A DNA stretch of 23,493 bases from Parvibaculum sp049671045 (GCF_049671045.1 NZ_JBATUH010000080.1:1-23493), one strand, 5' to 3'; positions 14,348 to 21,469 are shown, counted from the stretch's first letter. The notes: generated by a model not told the origin, from the letters alone. Numbers and translations: made by a program.

Positions 14348-15205
14348 TCAGGCCCTGAGCGTGCACTTGCCGTTGTTGATGACGACGACGTCGCGCTCCT
14401 TCACGCGGGCGCGGAAGGAGACGATGTTGCCGTCCTTCCAGAGATCGACCGCGATCGTCTCGCCGGGGAAGACGGGCGAAGAGAAGCGCACGTCGAAGCC
14501 GGTGATGAGCGTCGGGTCGTAATCGCAGATGGGCGAGCTGATGATCGCGCGGCACGTCGTGCCATAGGTGCAGAGCCCGTGCAGGATCGGCTTCGGAAAG
14601 CCGGCGGCCTTGGCAAAATCGGGATCGGAGTGGAGCGGGTTGCGGTCGCCGGAGAGGCGATAGAGCAGCGCCTGGTCGGGCCGCGTGTCCGCCTCGACCG
14701 TCATGTCGGGCTGGCGCTCCGGCAGCTTGTGGGGCTCGGGCGCGCCTTCGCGCGGACCGCCGAAGCCGCCATCGCCGCGCGCGAAGATGGTCGATTGCAG
14801 CGTGCAGAGCTTGTCGCCGCTCTGGCGTTCGCGGATCACCGATTCTGTGACGATGATGGCGCCCTTGTCCTTGCCCTTGTCCCATGCGCCGATGACGCTG
14901 CTGTCGACGCTGATCTTTGCGGCGGCGGGAAGGGGCTTGTGCAGCGTCAGCTTCTGCTCGCCATGCACGACCATCAGATAGTTGATGCCGCTATTGGCCA
15001 TACCGCCCGCGCCCCAGGCGATGACCGTCGCCTGCGTCGGCACGGTCCTGAGGTTCTTCTCATAGACGAAGGGGAGCTCCTTCGCGTCGAGCGGGTCGCG
15101 GCCGAAGCCGACCCCGAGCGCATAGAGCATCGTCTCCCGGTCGCCATACTGGAATTCCTGACCGAGCGCTTTGGACGCCATCAGTTTGTCGTAGTCGATT
15201 GCCAT
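14348..15205 (-). CDS. MaoC-type hydratase, hydratase-2 (double hotdog) family
   Basis: The 285-residue protein resembles the hydratase-2 part of peroxisomal multifunctional enzyme 2: an N-terminal degenerate hotdog (about 1-150) and a C-terminal catalytic hotdog with YRLSGDRNPLHSDPDFAK at 182-199. Asp187 and His192 are the catalytic Asp-x4-His pair of (R)-specific enoyl-CoA hydratases, and PILHGLCTYG at 206-215 completes the motif. The protein would hydrate trans-2-enoyl-CoA to (R)-3-hydroxyacyl-CoA, or hydrate side-chain enoyl-CoAs in sterol- or branched-chain-like breakdown. GGGAGGG lies six bases upstream of the start. It precedes the styrene-oxide-isomerase-like gene by 24 bp and follows the thioesterase pair by 98 bp. 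Confidence 0.93.
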   Translation of the reverse strand: MAIDYDKLMASKALGQEFQYGDRETMLYALGVGFGRDPLDAKELPFVYEKNLRTVPTQATVIAWGAGGMANSGINYLMVVHGEQKLTLHKPLPAAAKISVDSSVIGAWDKGKDKGAIIVTESVIRERQSGDKLCTLQSTIFARGDGGFGGPREGAPEPHKLPERQPDMTVEADTRPDQALLYRLSGDRNPLHSDPDFAKAAGFPKPILHGLCTYGTTCRAIISSPICDYDPTLITGFDVRFSSPVFPGETIAVDLWKDGNIVSFRARVKERDVVVINNGKCTLRA

Positions 15206-15303
15206 GGGGCACCCTCCCTCAAGCGTGATTTGCTTTGTTGGGCCATAGCAAAGCCGGAATGTCCGCCTTCCGCAAGACGGCTCGCGCCGACGTCGCGGCG
15301 GCC

Positions 15304-15771
15304 TCAGCGTTCGCCCAGTACCTTCCAGAGGCTCGTCGCCGTCATCACGCGCTGATCCCCCACCGTGAAGACCGCCGATATGAAGATGATGGCGCGCGTC
15401 CTGTGATCGACGCTGGTGCGGCAGGAAATCGTGTCACCGAGCTTCGCCTCGCCGAGCTGGCTCGCCTGCATGCTGAGCGTGACGCAAGACCGTCCGCCCG
15501 TTCCGCGCCACGCCGCGCCGCCCATGAAGGCGTCGGCGAAGGTGAGCATCATGCCTTCGTGAACCGTGTCGTCCTCGCGCACATGCCGCTCGTCGGCGAT
15601 GAAGGCCGCGATGCGCGCGCCATCCGCCTCGATGCGCTCGAACTGCGGGCCGACATGCGCCTCGAACGGATCGAATATCTCCACCGGCGCGAAGCCCTCG
15701 GGCGCCGCGACGCCGCTCATTGTCGGCAGAGGGCGGCGCACCGGCGCGTTTGCCTTCCGCGCTTCCGTCAT
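15304..15771 (-). CDS. PaaI-type hotdog thioesterase (copy B)
   Basis: The 155-residue single hotdog domain carries the PaaI-family active-site region TVHEGMMLTFADAFMGG at about 69-85. His71 and Gly73 keep the HxG of the HGG motif, and Asp80 lies at the nucleophile/general-base position. The C-terminal half has the typical FISAVFTVGDQRVMTATSLW-like strands. It probably hydrolyses an aromatic or medium-chain acyl-CoA. Its start (15771) overlaps the stop of the upstream paralogue by four bases (ATGA), so the two are translationally coupled and may form a heteromer or a sequentially used pair. The start is chosen on that overlap; the longer frame to 15939 is a shadow. Confidence 0.85.
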   Translation of the reverse strand: MTEARKANAPVRRPLPTMSGVAAPEGFAPVEIFDPFEAHVGPQFERIEADGARIAAFIADERHVREDDTVHEGMMLTFADAFMGGAAWRGTGGRSCVTLSMQASQLGEAKLGDTISCRTSVDHRTRAIIFISAVFTVGDQRVMTATSLWKVLGER

Positions 15772-16205
15772 TTGCCTTCCGTTCCGGCCTGGACGGCATA
15801 GACGCCGGACGCCGTCATCAGCATGCGCGGGCCGACCCGCAGATCGCCCGAAATGAAGAGCACGCTCTTCGTCGCGCGCGTCACCTCGGCCCGGCCCTCT
15901 ATGCGCTCGCCCCGTTCGCCCGCGCTCACGAAATCGCAATTGATGGAAAGCAGCCGGACATCCGCGCCCGCATCGCGCGCCTGCGCGGCCGATCGCGCGA
16001 CCTCGCCCAGAACGATGGAGGCCAGCGTCATCATCATGCCGCCGTGAAGCCGGTCGGCGCCGTTCAGATGCTGCTCGGCGATGTCGAAGACGAAGACCTC
16101 GCCATTGACGTCGTGCCCGCGAAAGACCGGGCCGGCAAATCCGGCAAAGCCCTTGGACTGGACGGGCGCGAAGCCCGGCGGAATGCTCTTGGCCAACTGG
16201 TTCAT
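15768..16205 (-). CDS. PaaI-type hotdog thioesterase (copy A)
   Basis: The 145-residue hotdog protein has the family motif DRLHGGMMMTLASIVLG at about 51-67 (His54, Gly55, Gly56) and closing strands SVLFISGDLRVG and MLMTASGVYAV. At the place of the usual Asp/Glu nine residues after the His there is Ser63, whereas copy B keeps Asp80. It may therefore be weakly active, use another residue or act as a partner subunit. It is the first gene of a minus-strand run reaching to 12082. No strong ribosome site precedes the ATG (only a GAGCGAG-like stretch). It is divergent from yjbQ, with a 114-bp spacer that presumably holds both promoters. Confidence 0.85.
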   Translation of the reverse strand: MNQLAKSIPPGFAPVQSKGFAGFAGPVFRGHDVNGEVFVFDIAEQHLNGADRLHGGMMMTLASIVLGEVARSAAQARDAGADVRLLSINCDFVSAGERGERIEGRAEVTRATKSVLFISGDLRVGPRMLMTASGVYAVQAGTEGK

Positions 16206-16319
16206 GGGAACTCGCTCGATAGCAACTTGTGGAATAGGGATGGGCCTTATCTAGTCCCCCTCGTCAGGGCGGAAAAGAGAGAATGCGGCGCGAGGCCGCT
16301 CTTTGGCTAGAATGGCCCC

Positions 16320-16736
16320 ATGCGACAGGCAACCACCATCCTTTCCGTACGAACGAACGGCCGTGGCTTCACGGACATCACCGCGCGGCTTCGCGGCTGG
16401 GTGGAGGGGCAGGGCATGCGCGAGGGGCTTCTCACCCTGTTCATTCGTCACACCTCCGCGTCCATTATTGTTCAGGAGAATGCCGATCCGGATGTGCTTT
16501 CCGACCTGATGGACGCTTTCGAGCGTCTCGCGCCTCGCGGCGCGCCCTATCGCCATTCGACCGAGGGGACGGACGACATGCCCGCCCATATCAAGGCCGC
16601 GCTCACGGTGGCAGGGACTTCTATCCCTCTGATTGACGGGCATCTTGCGCTCGGCACCTGGCAGGCGGTCTATCTTGTCGAGCACCGCGACCGGCCGCAT
16701 ACCCGCGAGATCGCGCTTCACCTCCTCGGCGAATAG
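16320..16736 (+). CDS. yjbQ: YjbQ family protein (UPF0047, secondary thiamine-phosphate synthase-like)
   Basis: The 138-residue protein is of standard YjbQ/UPF0047 length and shows all hallmark segments: FIRHTSASIIVQENADPDV at 41-59, the HSTEGTDDMPAHIKA loop at 79-93, IPLIDGHLALGTWQ at 102-115 and the closing EHRDRPHTREI. The E. coli protein has weak thiamine-phosphate synthase activity, but the true role of the family is uncertain. The His and Glu/Asp residues in these motifs line a probable metal-binding active site. It is transcribed alone, divergent from the PaaI-type thioesterase pair. A 223-bp spacer with no recognisable gene separates it from the thiolase. Confidence 0.93.
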   Translation: MRQATTILSVRTNGRGFTDITARLRGWVEGQGMREGLLTLFIRHTSASIIVQENADPDVLSDLMDAFERLAPRGAPYRHSTEGTDDMPAHIKAALTVAGTSIPLIDGHLALGTWQAVYLVEHRDRPHTREIALHLLGE

Positions 16737-16959
16737 CGCGAAGGCCGCGGCCCCCTCCTTCACTTTATTACCCATAACCGCATTTTTCCGCAGGGCTGCG
16801 GGGCGGCGCCCGGAACGCAGGGGAGGCGGGGAGATTCTTCTTTCCGAACCGGCGCCTGGCCGTCTATGGTGCGGCTCAAATCGTCGGGGCGTCCGCCAGG
16901 AATGCTCCACAAAAGACCGGGCAACCGGCGCCGAAATCCAATTCCATCGGAGGATCTCC

Positions 16960-18162
16960 ATGTCGAGAGAAGCAGTCATCGTTTCCACGGCCCGTACCGG
17001 CCTTGCCAAGTCCGGCCGCGGCGGCTTCAACATGACCCATGGCGCGGCCATGGGCGGCCACGCCATCAAGCACGCCATCGAGCGCGCGGGCATCGAGCCG
17101 GGCGATGTCGAGGACGTCACGATGGGCTGCGGCAATCCCGAGGGCGCGACCGGCATGAATATCGGCCGTCTGTCCGCCATCTGGGCCGGCTGCCCCGTCA
17201 CCACCTCGGGCTCGACGCTGAACCGCTTCTGCTCCTCCGGCCTCAACTCTATCGCCATCTCGGCCGGCCGCATCGTCAATGAAGGCGTGCCGATCGCCGT
17301 CGGCGCGGGCGTCGAGTCGATCTCGCTCGTCTCCATGGGCGGCATGAACACGAAGAACATCACCGAAGAAAAGCTCATGGCGACCTATCCGGCGCTGTGG
17401 ATGCCGATGATCGAGACCGCCGACATCGTCGCCAAGCGCTACAATGTCAGCCGCGAGTATCAGGACGAATATTCGCTCCGCTCGCAGCAGCGCATCGCCG
17501 CCGCCCAGGCCAGCGGCAAGTTCGACTACGAAATCGTCCCCATGCAGACCAAGATGAAGGTCGTGGACAAGGCCACGGGCGAGGAGAAGATCGTCGACTA
17601 CACGGTCACGAAAGACGAGTGCAACCGTCCGGAAACGACGCTTGAGGGCCTCGCCTCGCTGAAGCCCGTGCGCGGCGAAGGCAATTTCGTCACCGCCGGC
17701 AACGCCTCGCAGCTTTCGGACGGCGCGGCCGCCGTCGTGCTCATGGAGCGCAAGGAAGCCGAGAAGCGCAACAAGGACATCCTCGGCGTGTTCCGCGGCT
17801 TCGCGGTCGCCGGCTGCGAGCCCGACGAGATGGGCATCGGCCCGGTCTTCGCCGTGCCGCGCCTCCTCGAGCGCCACGGTCTCAAGGTCGACGACATCGA
17901 CCTCTGGGAGCTGAACGAAGCTTTCGCCAGCCAGTGCCTCTATTCGCGCGATCGCCTCGGCATCGACCCCGAGAAGTACAACGTCAATGGCGGCTCCATC
18001 GCCATCGGCCACCCCTTCGGCATGACCGGCGCGCGCTGCGTCGGCCACATCCTGCTCGAGGCGCGCCGCCGCAAGGAAGCGGGCCAGAAGCTGAAGTATG
18101 GCGTCGTGACGATGTGCATCGGTGGCGGTATGGGCGCCGCCGGCCTCATCGAATTCGCCTAA
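16960..18162 (+). CDS. Thiolase (acetyl-CoA C-acyltransferase)
   Basis: The 400-residue protein is a complete degradative-type thiolase. Nucleophile Cys91 is in NRFCSSGLN, the second region has WELNEAFASQ, His351 is in GGSIAIGHPFGMTGAR and the second catalytic Cys386 is in MCIGGGMGAAG. It would cleave 3-ketoacyl-CoA with CoA in the last step of beta-oxidation (or run in reverse). GGAGGA lies five bases before the ATG at 16960; the longer frame upstream runs through the yjbQ coding region and is a shadow. It is a single-gene unit closed by a strong terminator at 18225-18258. The last codons are repeated just after the stop (see repeat at 18132-18205). Confidence 0.96.
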   Translation: MSREAVIVSTARTGLAKSGRGGFNMTHGAAMGGHAIKHAIERAGIEPGDVEDVTMGCGNPEGATGMNIGRLSAIWAGCPVTTSGSTLNRFCSSGLNSIAISAGRIVNEGVPIAVGAGVESISLVSMGGMNTKNITEEKLMATYPALWMPMIETADIVAKRYNVSREYQDEYSLRSQQRIAAAQASGKFDYEIVPMQTKMKVVDKATGEEKIVDYTVTKDECNRPETTLEGLASLKPVRGEGNFVTAGNASQLSDGAAAVVLMERKEAEKRNKDILGVFRGFAVAGCEPDEMGIGPVFAVPRLLERHGLKVDDIDLWELNEAFASQCLYSRDRLGIDPEKYNVNGGSIAIGHPFGMTGARCVGHILLEARRRKEAGQKLKYGVVTMCIGGGMGAAGLIEFA

Positions 18163-18205
18163 GCGATTTCAGCGGGGCGCCGCGGGCCTCATCGAATTCG
18201 CGTAA
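18132..18205. repeat. Direct repeat of the thiolase 3' end including stop codon (43-bp period)
   Basis: The 31 bases at 18132-18162 (last nine-plus codons and TAA of the thiolase) recur at 18175-18205 with 29 of 31 identical. Both differences (C to G) fall at third positions of Ala codons, so the downstream copy would also encode the ending AAGLIEFA and a TAA. The spacing of 43 bp puts the copy in another frame relative to the gene. Confidence 0.85.
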
Positions 18206-18224
18206 TTCGAACACTCGGATGCGG

Positions 18225-18258
18225 AAAGGCCCGCCGGCAACGGCGGGCCTTTTTGTTT
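18225..18258 (+). terminator. Strong intrinsic terminator of the thiolase gene
   Basis: A perfect 12-bp stem (AAAGGCCCGCCG at 18225-18236 with CGGCGGGCCTTT at 18241-18252) is closed by a GCAA tetraloop of GNRA type and followed by a T-rich run (TTTTTGTTT). It lies 62 bp after the thiolase stop. The form is that of a textbook rho-independent terminator. Confidence 0.93.
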
Positions 18259-18283
18259 GATATGTTCGCCTGCAAACAAGAGC

Positions 18284-18325
18284 TGTCATCCCGGGCTTGT
18301 CCCGGGATTCAGGGCCGGGGTGACA
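18284..18325 (+). repeat. Dispersed palindromic (REP-like) repeat, copy 1
   Basis: The element starts TGTCATCCCGGGCTTGTCCC and ends GGGCCGGGGTGACA, with an internal CCCGGG...CCCGGG inverted pair and complementary ends (TGTCA/TGACA). It has the look of the short palindromic intergenic repeats common in alphaproteobacterial chromosomes. A related copy lies in opposite orientation at 18840-18883, on the other side of the small MaoC gene. Confidence 0.7.
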
Positions 18326-18352
18326 TCGAGTGCCAATGCGGGGAGGAAACCC

Positions 18353-18793
18353 ATGCGCTATTTCGACGATTTCGTCGTCGGCGAACGCCACGAGATCGAC
18401 GCCATCTATGACATGACCGAGGAGGAGATCGTCTCCTTCGCGCGGAAATGGGACCCGCAGCCTTTCCACATCGACAGGGAAGCCGCCGCGAAATCCGTCT
18501 ACGGCACGCTGACGGCCTGCGGCACGCATATTCAGGCGGTGGTGCTCTGGCTCGCTGCGCGCCTGCCGGAGGAAACCGCCGTCATCGGCGCGCTCGGCTA
18601 TGACGAAGTGCGCTTCCACAAGGCGGCGAAACTCGGCGACCGCCTTCGCCTCGTCATCGAATGCATCGAGACGAAGCCCTCATCGTCGAAGCCCGACCGC
18701 GGCGTGGTGAAGAACCGCCACACGCTCGTCAATCAGGCGGGCGAAACCGTCTTCACCCAAACGACGACGCTTCTGATCGCGCGGCGGAAATGA
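18353..18793 (+). CDS. MaoC-like dehydratase, single hotdog
   Basis: The 146-residue protein is a single hot-dog domain with the (R)-specific enoyl-CoA hydratase signature FARKWDPQPFHID at 29-41: Asp34 and His39 have the catalytic Asp-x4-His spacing, and YGTLTACGTHI at 50-60 is the following helix. It may hydrate short or branched enoyl-CoA. GGGGAGGAA lies about five bases upstream of the chosen ATG; the frame upstream runs through the palindromic repeat and is not coding. The gene is an isolated cassette: an intrinsic terminator and a palindromic repeat on its left, a second repeat and a hairpin on its right. Confidence 0.92.
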   Translation: MRYFDDFVVGERHEIDAIYDMTEEEIVSFARKWDPQPFHIDREAAAKSVYGTLTACGTHIQAVVLWLAARLPEETAVIGALGYDEVRFHKAAKLGDRLRLVIECIETKPSSSKPDRGVVKNRHTLVNQAGETVFTQTTTLLIARRK

Positions 18794-18839
18794 CTGTCGC
18801 CGATTCGTCTGTCTGACCCGGGAGCTTGAGCGGCAAGTT

Positions 18840-18883
18840 CGTCGCTGGCGGCCCTGGATGCCGGATCAAGCCCGGCATGACGA
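18840..18883 (-). repeat. Dispersed palindromic (REP-like) repeat, copy 2
   Basis: Read on the minus strand it begins CGTCATGCCGGGCTTGATCC and continues CATCCAGGGCC, aligning with copy 1 at 18284-18325 over most of its length. Its internal GCCGG...CCGGC arms can pair, and the ends CGTC/GACG are also complementary. It lies 46 bp after the small MaoC gene. Confidence 0.7.
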
Positions 18884-18932
18884 GTGTGGAGGGGGCGGTG
18901 CGGAAGGGCCGCTGAAACACGCGCTCTTTGAA

Positions 18933-18955
18933 CCCTCTCCCCAAGGGGGAGAGGG
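18933..18955. terminator. Perfect 10-bp stem-loop between convergent genes
   Basis: CCCTCTCCCC (18933-18942) and GGGGAGAGGG (18946-18955) are exact inverse complements with an AAG loop. The element lies between the stops of the small MaoC gene and the convergent acyl-CoA dehydrogenase. It lacks a T-run and, with the flanking GCAGGGTGAGGG, looks like another dispersed hairpin repeat that may end or stabilise transcripts. Confidence 0.5.
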
Positions 18956-18973
18956 CAGGGTGAGGGGGCGCCC

Positions 18974-20176
18974 CTAAAGCCCCAGCACCAGCTTCGCCAT
19001 GATGCCCCGCTGGATCTCGTTCGAGCCGCCATAGATGGACGCCGCGCGATTGTTGAGATAGCGCGGCATGACGGTGAGGCCGTGAGCGGGACCGATGGGC
19101 GCGATGTTCGAGCCCGGCTCGCGCGCCGCTCTCTGATCGGCGTTCGCGTAATAGGCGAGGGCCTCGACGGCGAGTTCGTCGATCGCCTGCGTCGTCTCCG
19201 TGCCGCGCGTCTTGAGCATGGAGGAAGCGGGGCCGGGGTTCTTGCCGCCCGCGAGTTCCGCCATCACGCGATGCTCGGTAATCTCCATCGCCTTGACCGA
19301 GATCTCGGTCTCGTCGAGCTTGCGCCGGAAGGCAGGCTCGTCGATGAGCCTCGTGCCGTCGCCCGCGCGCTCGGCCATGGCTATGGCGCGGAGCTTTTCG
19401 AGGCCGACCGCGAGGCCCGCCGCATAGGCGCCGCCGCGCTCGAATTCGAGCAGATATTTCGCCACCGTCCAGCCTTCATGCTCGGGGCCGACGCGGTTCG
19501 CCTTCGGCACGCGCACCTCGTCGAAGAAGACCTGGTTCACCTCATGCTCGCCCGCAAGCGTGATGATCGGCTCGACCTTGATGCCGGGCGTATTCATCTC
19601 GAGAAGGAGGAAGGTGATGCCCTCCTGTGGCTTGCCGTCCCATTTCGTCCGCACGAGGCAGAACATGCGATTGGCGAAATGGGCGTGCGTCGTCCAGATC
19701 TTCGAGCCGTTGAGCACATAGTCGTCGCCGTCCGAGACAGCGCGGAGCTGAAGCGAGGCGAGATCCGAGCCCGAGCCCGGCTCCGAATAGCCCTGGCACC
19801 AATAGTCTTCGCCTTTGAGGATGCGCGGCAGATAGAAGGCTTTCTGTTCCGGTGTGCCGTATTTCATCAGCACCGGCGCGCACATGCGAAGTCCCATGGG
19901 CGAGAGATGCGGCGTGCCCGCACGCGCGCATTCCGACGCCCAGATGTATTTCTGCATCTCCGTCCAGCCCGTGCCGCCATATTCGACCGGCCAGTTGGGC
20001 GCCACCCAGCCCTTCTCATAGAGGATCTTCTGCCAGGCGAGATTCCACTTCTTGTCCGTGAAGACGCTGGTGGTGAGGCTTCCCGCTTCCTTCAGTTCCG
20101 GCGTCAGCTTTTCATCGAGGAAGGCGCGCACTTCGTCGCGGAAGGCAGCATCCTCGCGCGTGAAATTGAGATCCAT
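18974..20176 (-). CDS. Acyl-CoA dehydrogenase, FadE/PimC-like (second of tandem pair)
   Basis: The 400-residue flavoenzyme has family features in order: MDLNFTREDAAFRDEVRAF at the N-terminus, GWVAPNWPVEYGGTGW near 56-71, WCQGYSEPGSGSDLASLQ (flavin/substrate site), NGSKIWTTHAH, PIITLAGEHEVNQVFFDEV and IYGGSNEIQRGIMAK at the C-terminus. The medium-chain catalytic Glu position in the YEGT motif is Gly383 (YGGS), as in FadE/PimC-type enzymes, so a different base must act. It is clearly a paralogue of the gene upstream, most conserved in the flavin-site and C-terminal motifs. No clean ribosome site precedes the ATG (only GATCGGGG), and a hairpin stands in the 84-bp spacer. A long plus-strand frame over this gene is its antisense shadow. 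Confidence 0.94.
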   Translation of the reverse strand: MDLNFTREDAAFRDEVRAFLDEKLTPELKEAGSLTTSVFTDKKWNLAWQKILYEKGWVAPNWPVEYGGTGWTEMQKYIWASECARAGTPHLSPMGLRMCAPVLMKYGTPEQKAFYLPRILKGEDYWCQGYSEPGSGSDLASLQLRAVSDGDDYVLNGSKIWTTHAHFANRMFCLVRTKWDGKPQEGITFLLLEMNTPGIKVEPIITLAGEHEVNQVFFDEVRVPKANRVGPEHEGWTVAKYLLEFERGGAYAAGLAVGLEKLRAIAMAERAGDGTRLIDEPAFRRKLDETEISVKAMEITEHRVMAELAGGKNPGPASSMLKTRGTETTQAIDELAVEALAYYANADQRAAREPGSNIAPIGPAHGLTVMPRYLNNRAASIYGGSNEIQRGIMAKLVLGL

Positions 20177-20196
20177 GGAGGGGCCCCGATCTTGAA

Positions 20197-20226
20197 GCGC
20201 CCCCGGATTTGGATTGCCGGGGGCGC
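20197..20226 (-). promoter_or_regulatory. Perfect 10-bp hairpin in the spacer between tandem dehydrogenase genes
   Basis: GCGCCCCCGG (20197-20206) and CCGGGGGCGC (20217-20226) pair exactly around a 10-base loop. The stem starts 20 bases upstream of the second dehydrogenase's start codon and is not followed by a T-run. It could limit readthrough, protect the upstream transcript end or lower translation of the downstream gene. Confidence 0.5.
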
Positions 20227-20260
20227 ATGGGATTGCGATGCGCGAAGGAATTTCCGCTTG

Positions 20261-21469
20261 TCAGAGCCCCAGCACGGCCTTCGCCATGATGTTGCGCTGA
20301 ACCTCGTTGGAGCCGCCATAGATCGACGAGGCGCGGGTGTTGAGATATTTGGCCATCGGCATCAGCGCGTGCTCGGGCCCGACCGGGGCGACATTGGAGC
20401 CCCAGATGCGCGCCTCGACGACATGCGGCCCCGCGTAATAGGCGATGGCCTCGATCGCGAGTTCGGTGATCTTCTGATTCGTTTCCGTCCCGCGCGTCTT
20501 GATGATCGAGGACGCGGCGCCGGGGTTCTGCCCGTTCGACAGCGCCGACATGATGCGGTGCTCGGTGAACTCGACCGCCGTCACCTCGACATCCGTCTCG
20601 TCGATCTTGCGGCGGAAAGCCGGATCGTCGATGAGGCGCGCGCCGTCGCTGGAGCGCTCGTCGGAGGCGATGCGGCGCAGCCTGTTGAGCCCGTTGCGCA
20701 GATTGGCGCCATGCGCCGAGCCGCCCCGCTCGAATTCGAGCAGGTATTTCGCCACGGTCCAGCCATTGTTCTCCGCGCCGACGAGGTTCTTCTTCGGCAC
20801 GCGCACATCGTCGAAGAAGACCTGATTGACCTCATGGTCGCCCGCGAGCGTGATGATCGGCTCGACCTTGATGCCGGGCGCCGACATGTCGTCGATGAGG
20901 ATGAAAGAAATGCCTTCCTGCGGCTTCGCCTTGGGGTCGGTGCGCACAAGGCAGAACATCTTGTTGGCGATATGCGCGCCCGTCGTCCAGAGCTTCGTGC
21001 CGTTGATGACATAGTCGTCGCCATCGGCGACCGCGCGGGTCTGCAGCGAGGCGAGGTCGGAGCCCGAGCCCGGTTCCGAATAGCCCTGGCACCACCAGTC
21101 CTCGCCCGAAAGGATGCGCGGCAGGTAGTAGTCCTTCTGTTCCTTGCGGCCATGGCCCATCAGCGTCGGGCCGACCATGGAGAGGCCCATATTGGAGGAG
21201 ATGGGCGCGCCCGCCGCCGCGCATTCCGAAGCGAAGATGAAACGCTGCATCACGTTCCAGCCCGGCCCGCCATATTCCTTCGGCCAGGACGGGGCTGACC
21301 AGCCGCGCTTGTGCAGCCGCTTCAGCCATTCGACCCTGAGGTCGTGATCGGCGAGGATGCCGGGCGTCAGCCGCGCATGAGCCTTGAGATCGTCGGTCAG
21401 ATTTTCGTCGAGAAAGGCCCTTACCTCGTCGCGGAAGGCGACATCCTCGGCCCGCATGGCGAGATCCAT
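20261..21469 (-). CDS. Acyl-CoA dehydrogenase, FadE/PimC-like (first of tandem pair)
   Basis: The 402-residue flavoenzyme parallels its downstream neighbour: MDLAMRAEDVAFRDEVRAF, GWSAPSWPKEYGGPGW, WWCQGYSEPGSGSDLASLQ, NGTKLWTTGAH, PIITLAGDHEVNQVFFDDV and IYGGSNEVQRNIMAK near 383-397. Gly385 stands where medium-chain enzymes have the catalytic Glu. GAGAGG lies about six bases before the ATG, unlike the downstream copy. Tandem dehydrogenase pairs of this kind (for example PimC/PimD or the steroid-side-chain FadE pairs) can form heteromers on bulky or branched acyl-CoAs; this is by analogy only. A sigma-70-like promoter lies about 70 bp upstream. Confidence 0.95.
   Translation of the reverse strand: MDLAMRAEDVAFRDEVRAFLDENLTDDLKAHARLTPGILADHDLRVEWLKRLHKRGWSAPSWPKEYGGPGWNVMQRFIFASECAAAGAPISSNMGLSMVGPTLMGHGRKEQKDYYLPRILSGEDWWCQGYSEPGSGSDLASLQTRAVADGDDYVINGTKLWTTGAHIANKMFCLVRTDPKAKPQEGISFILIDDMSAPGIKVEPIITLAGDHEVNQVFFDDVRVPKKNLVGAENNGWTVAKYLLEFERGGSAHGANLRNGLNRLRRIASDERSSDGARLIDDPAFRRKIDETDVEVTAVEFTEHRIMSALSNGQNPGAASSIIKTRGTETNQKITELAIEAIAYYAGPHVVEARIWGSNVAPVGPEHALMPMAKYLNTRASSIYGGSNEVQRNIMAKAVLGL

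Noticed and set aside
12677..15355. 892-codon open frame on the plus strand
   Set aside because: It lies antisense to four well-supported genes (GlxA regulator, membrane protein, MaoC hydratase and part of the DJ-1/PfpI gene). Its translation is Arg/Asp/Gly-rich without domain motifs, as expected of a GC-rich antisense shadow.
16737..16959. Spacer between yjbQ and the thiolase: possible small gene or regulatory RNA
   Set aside because: No conserved-looking frame and no convincing promoter-terminator pair. The only structure is a weak 5-bp hairpin near 16790-16803.
19082..21298. 738-codon open frame on the plus strand, with apparent internal repetition
   Set aside because: It is antisense to both tandem acyl-CoA dehydrogenases. 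The internal repetition simply mirrors the similarity of the two paralogous genes.
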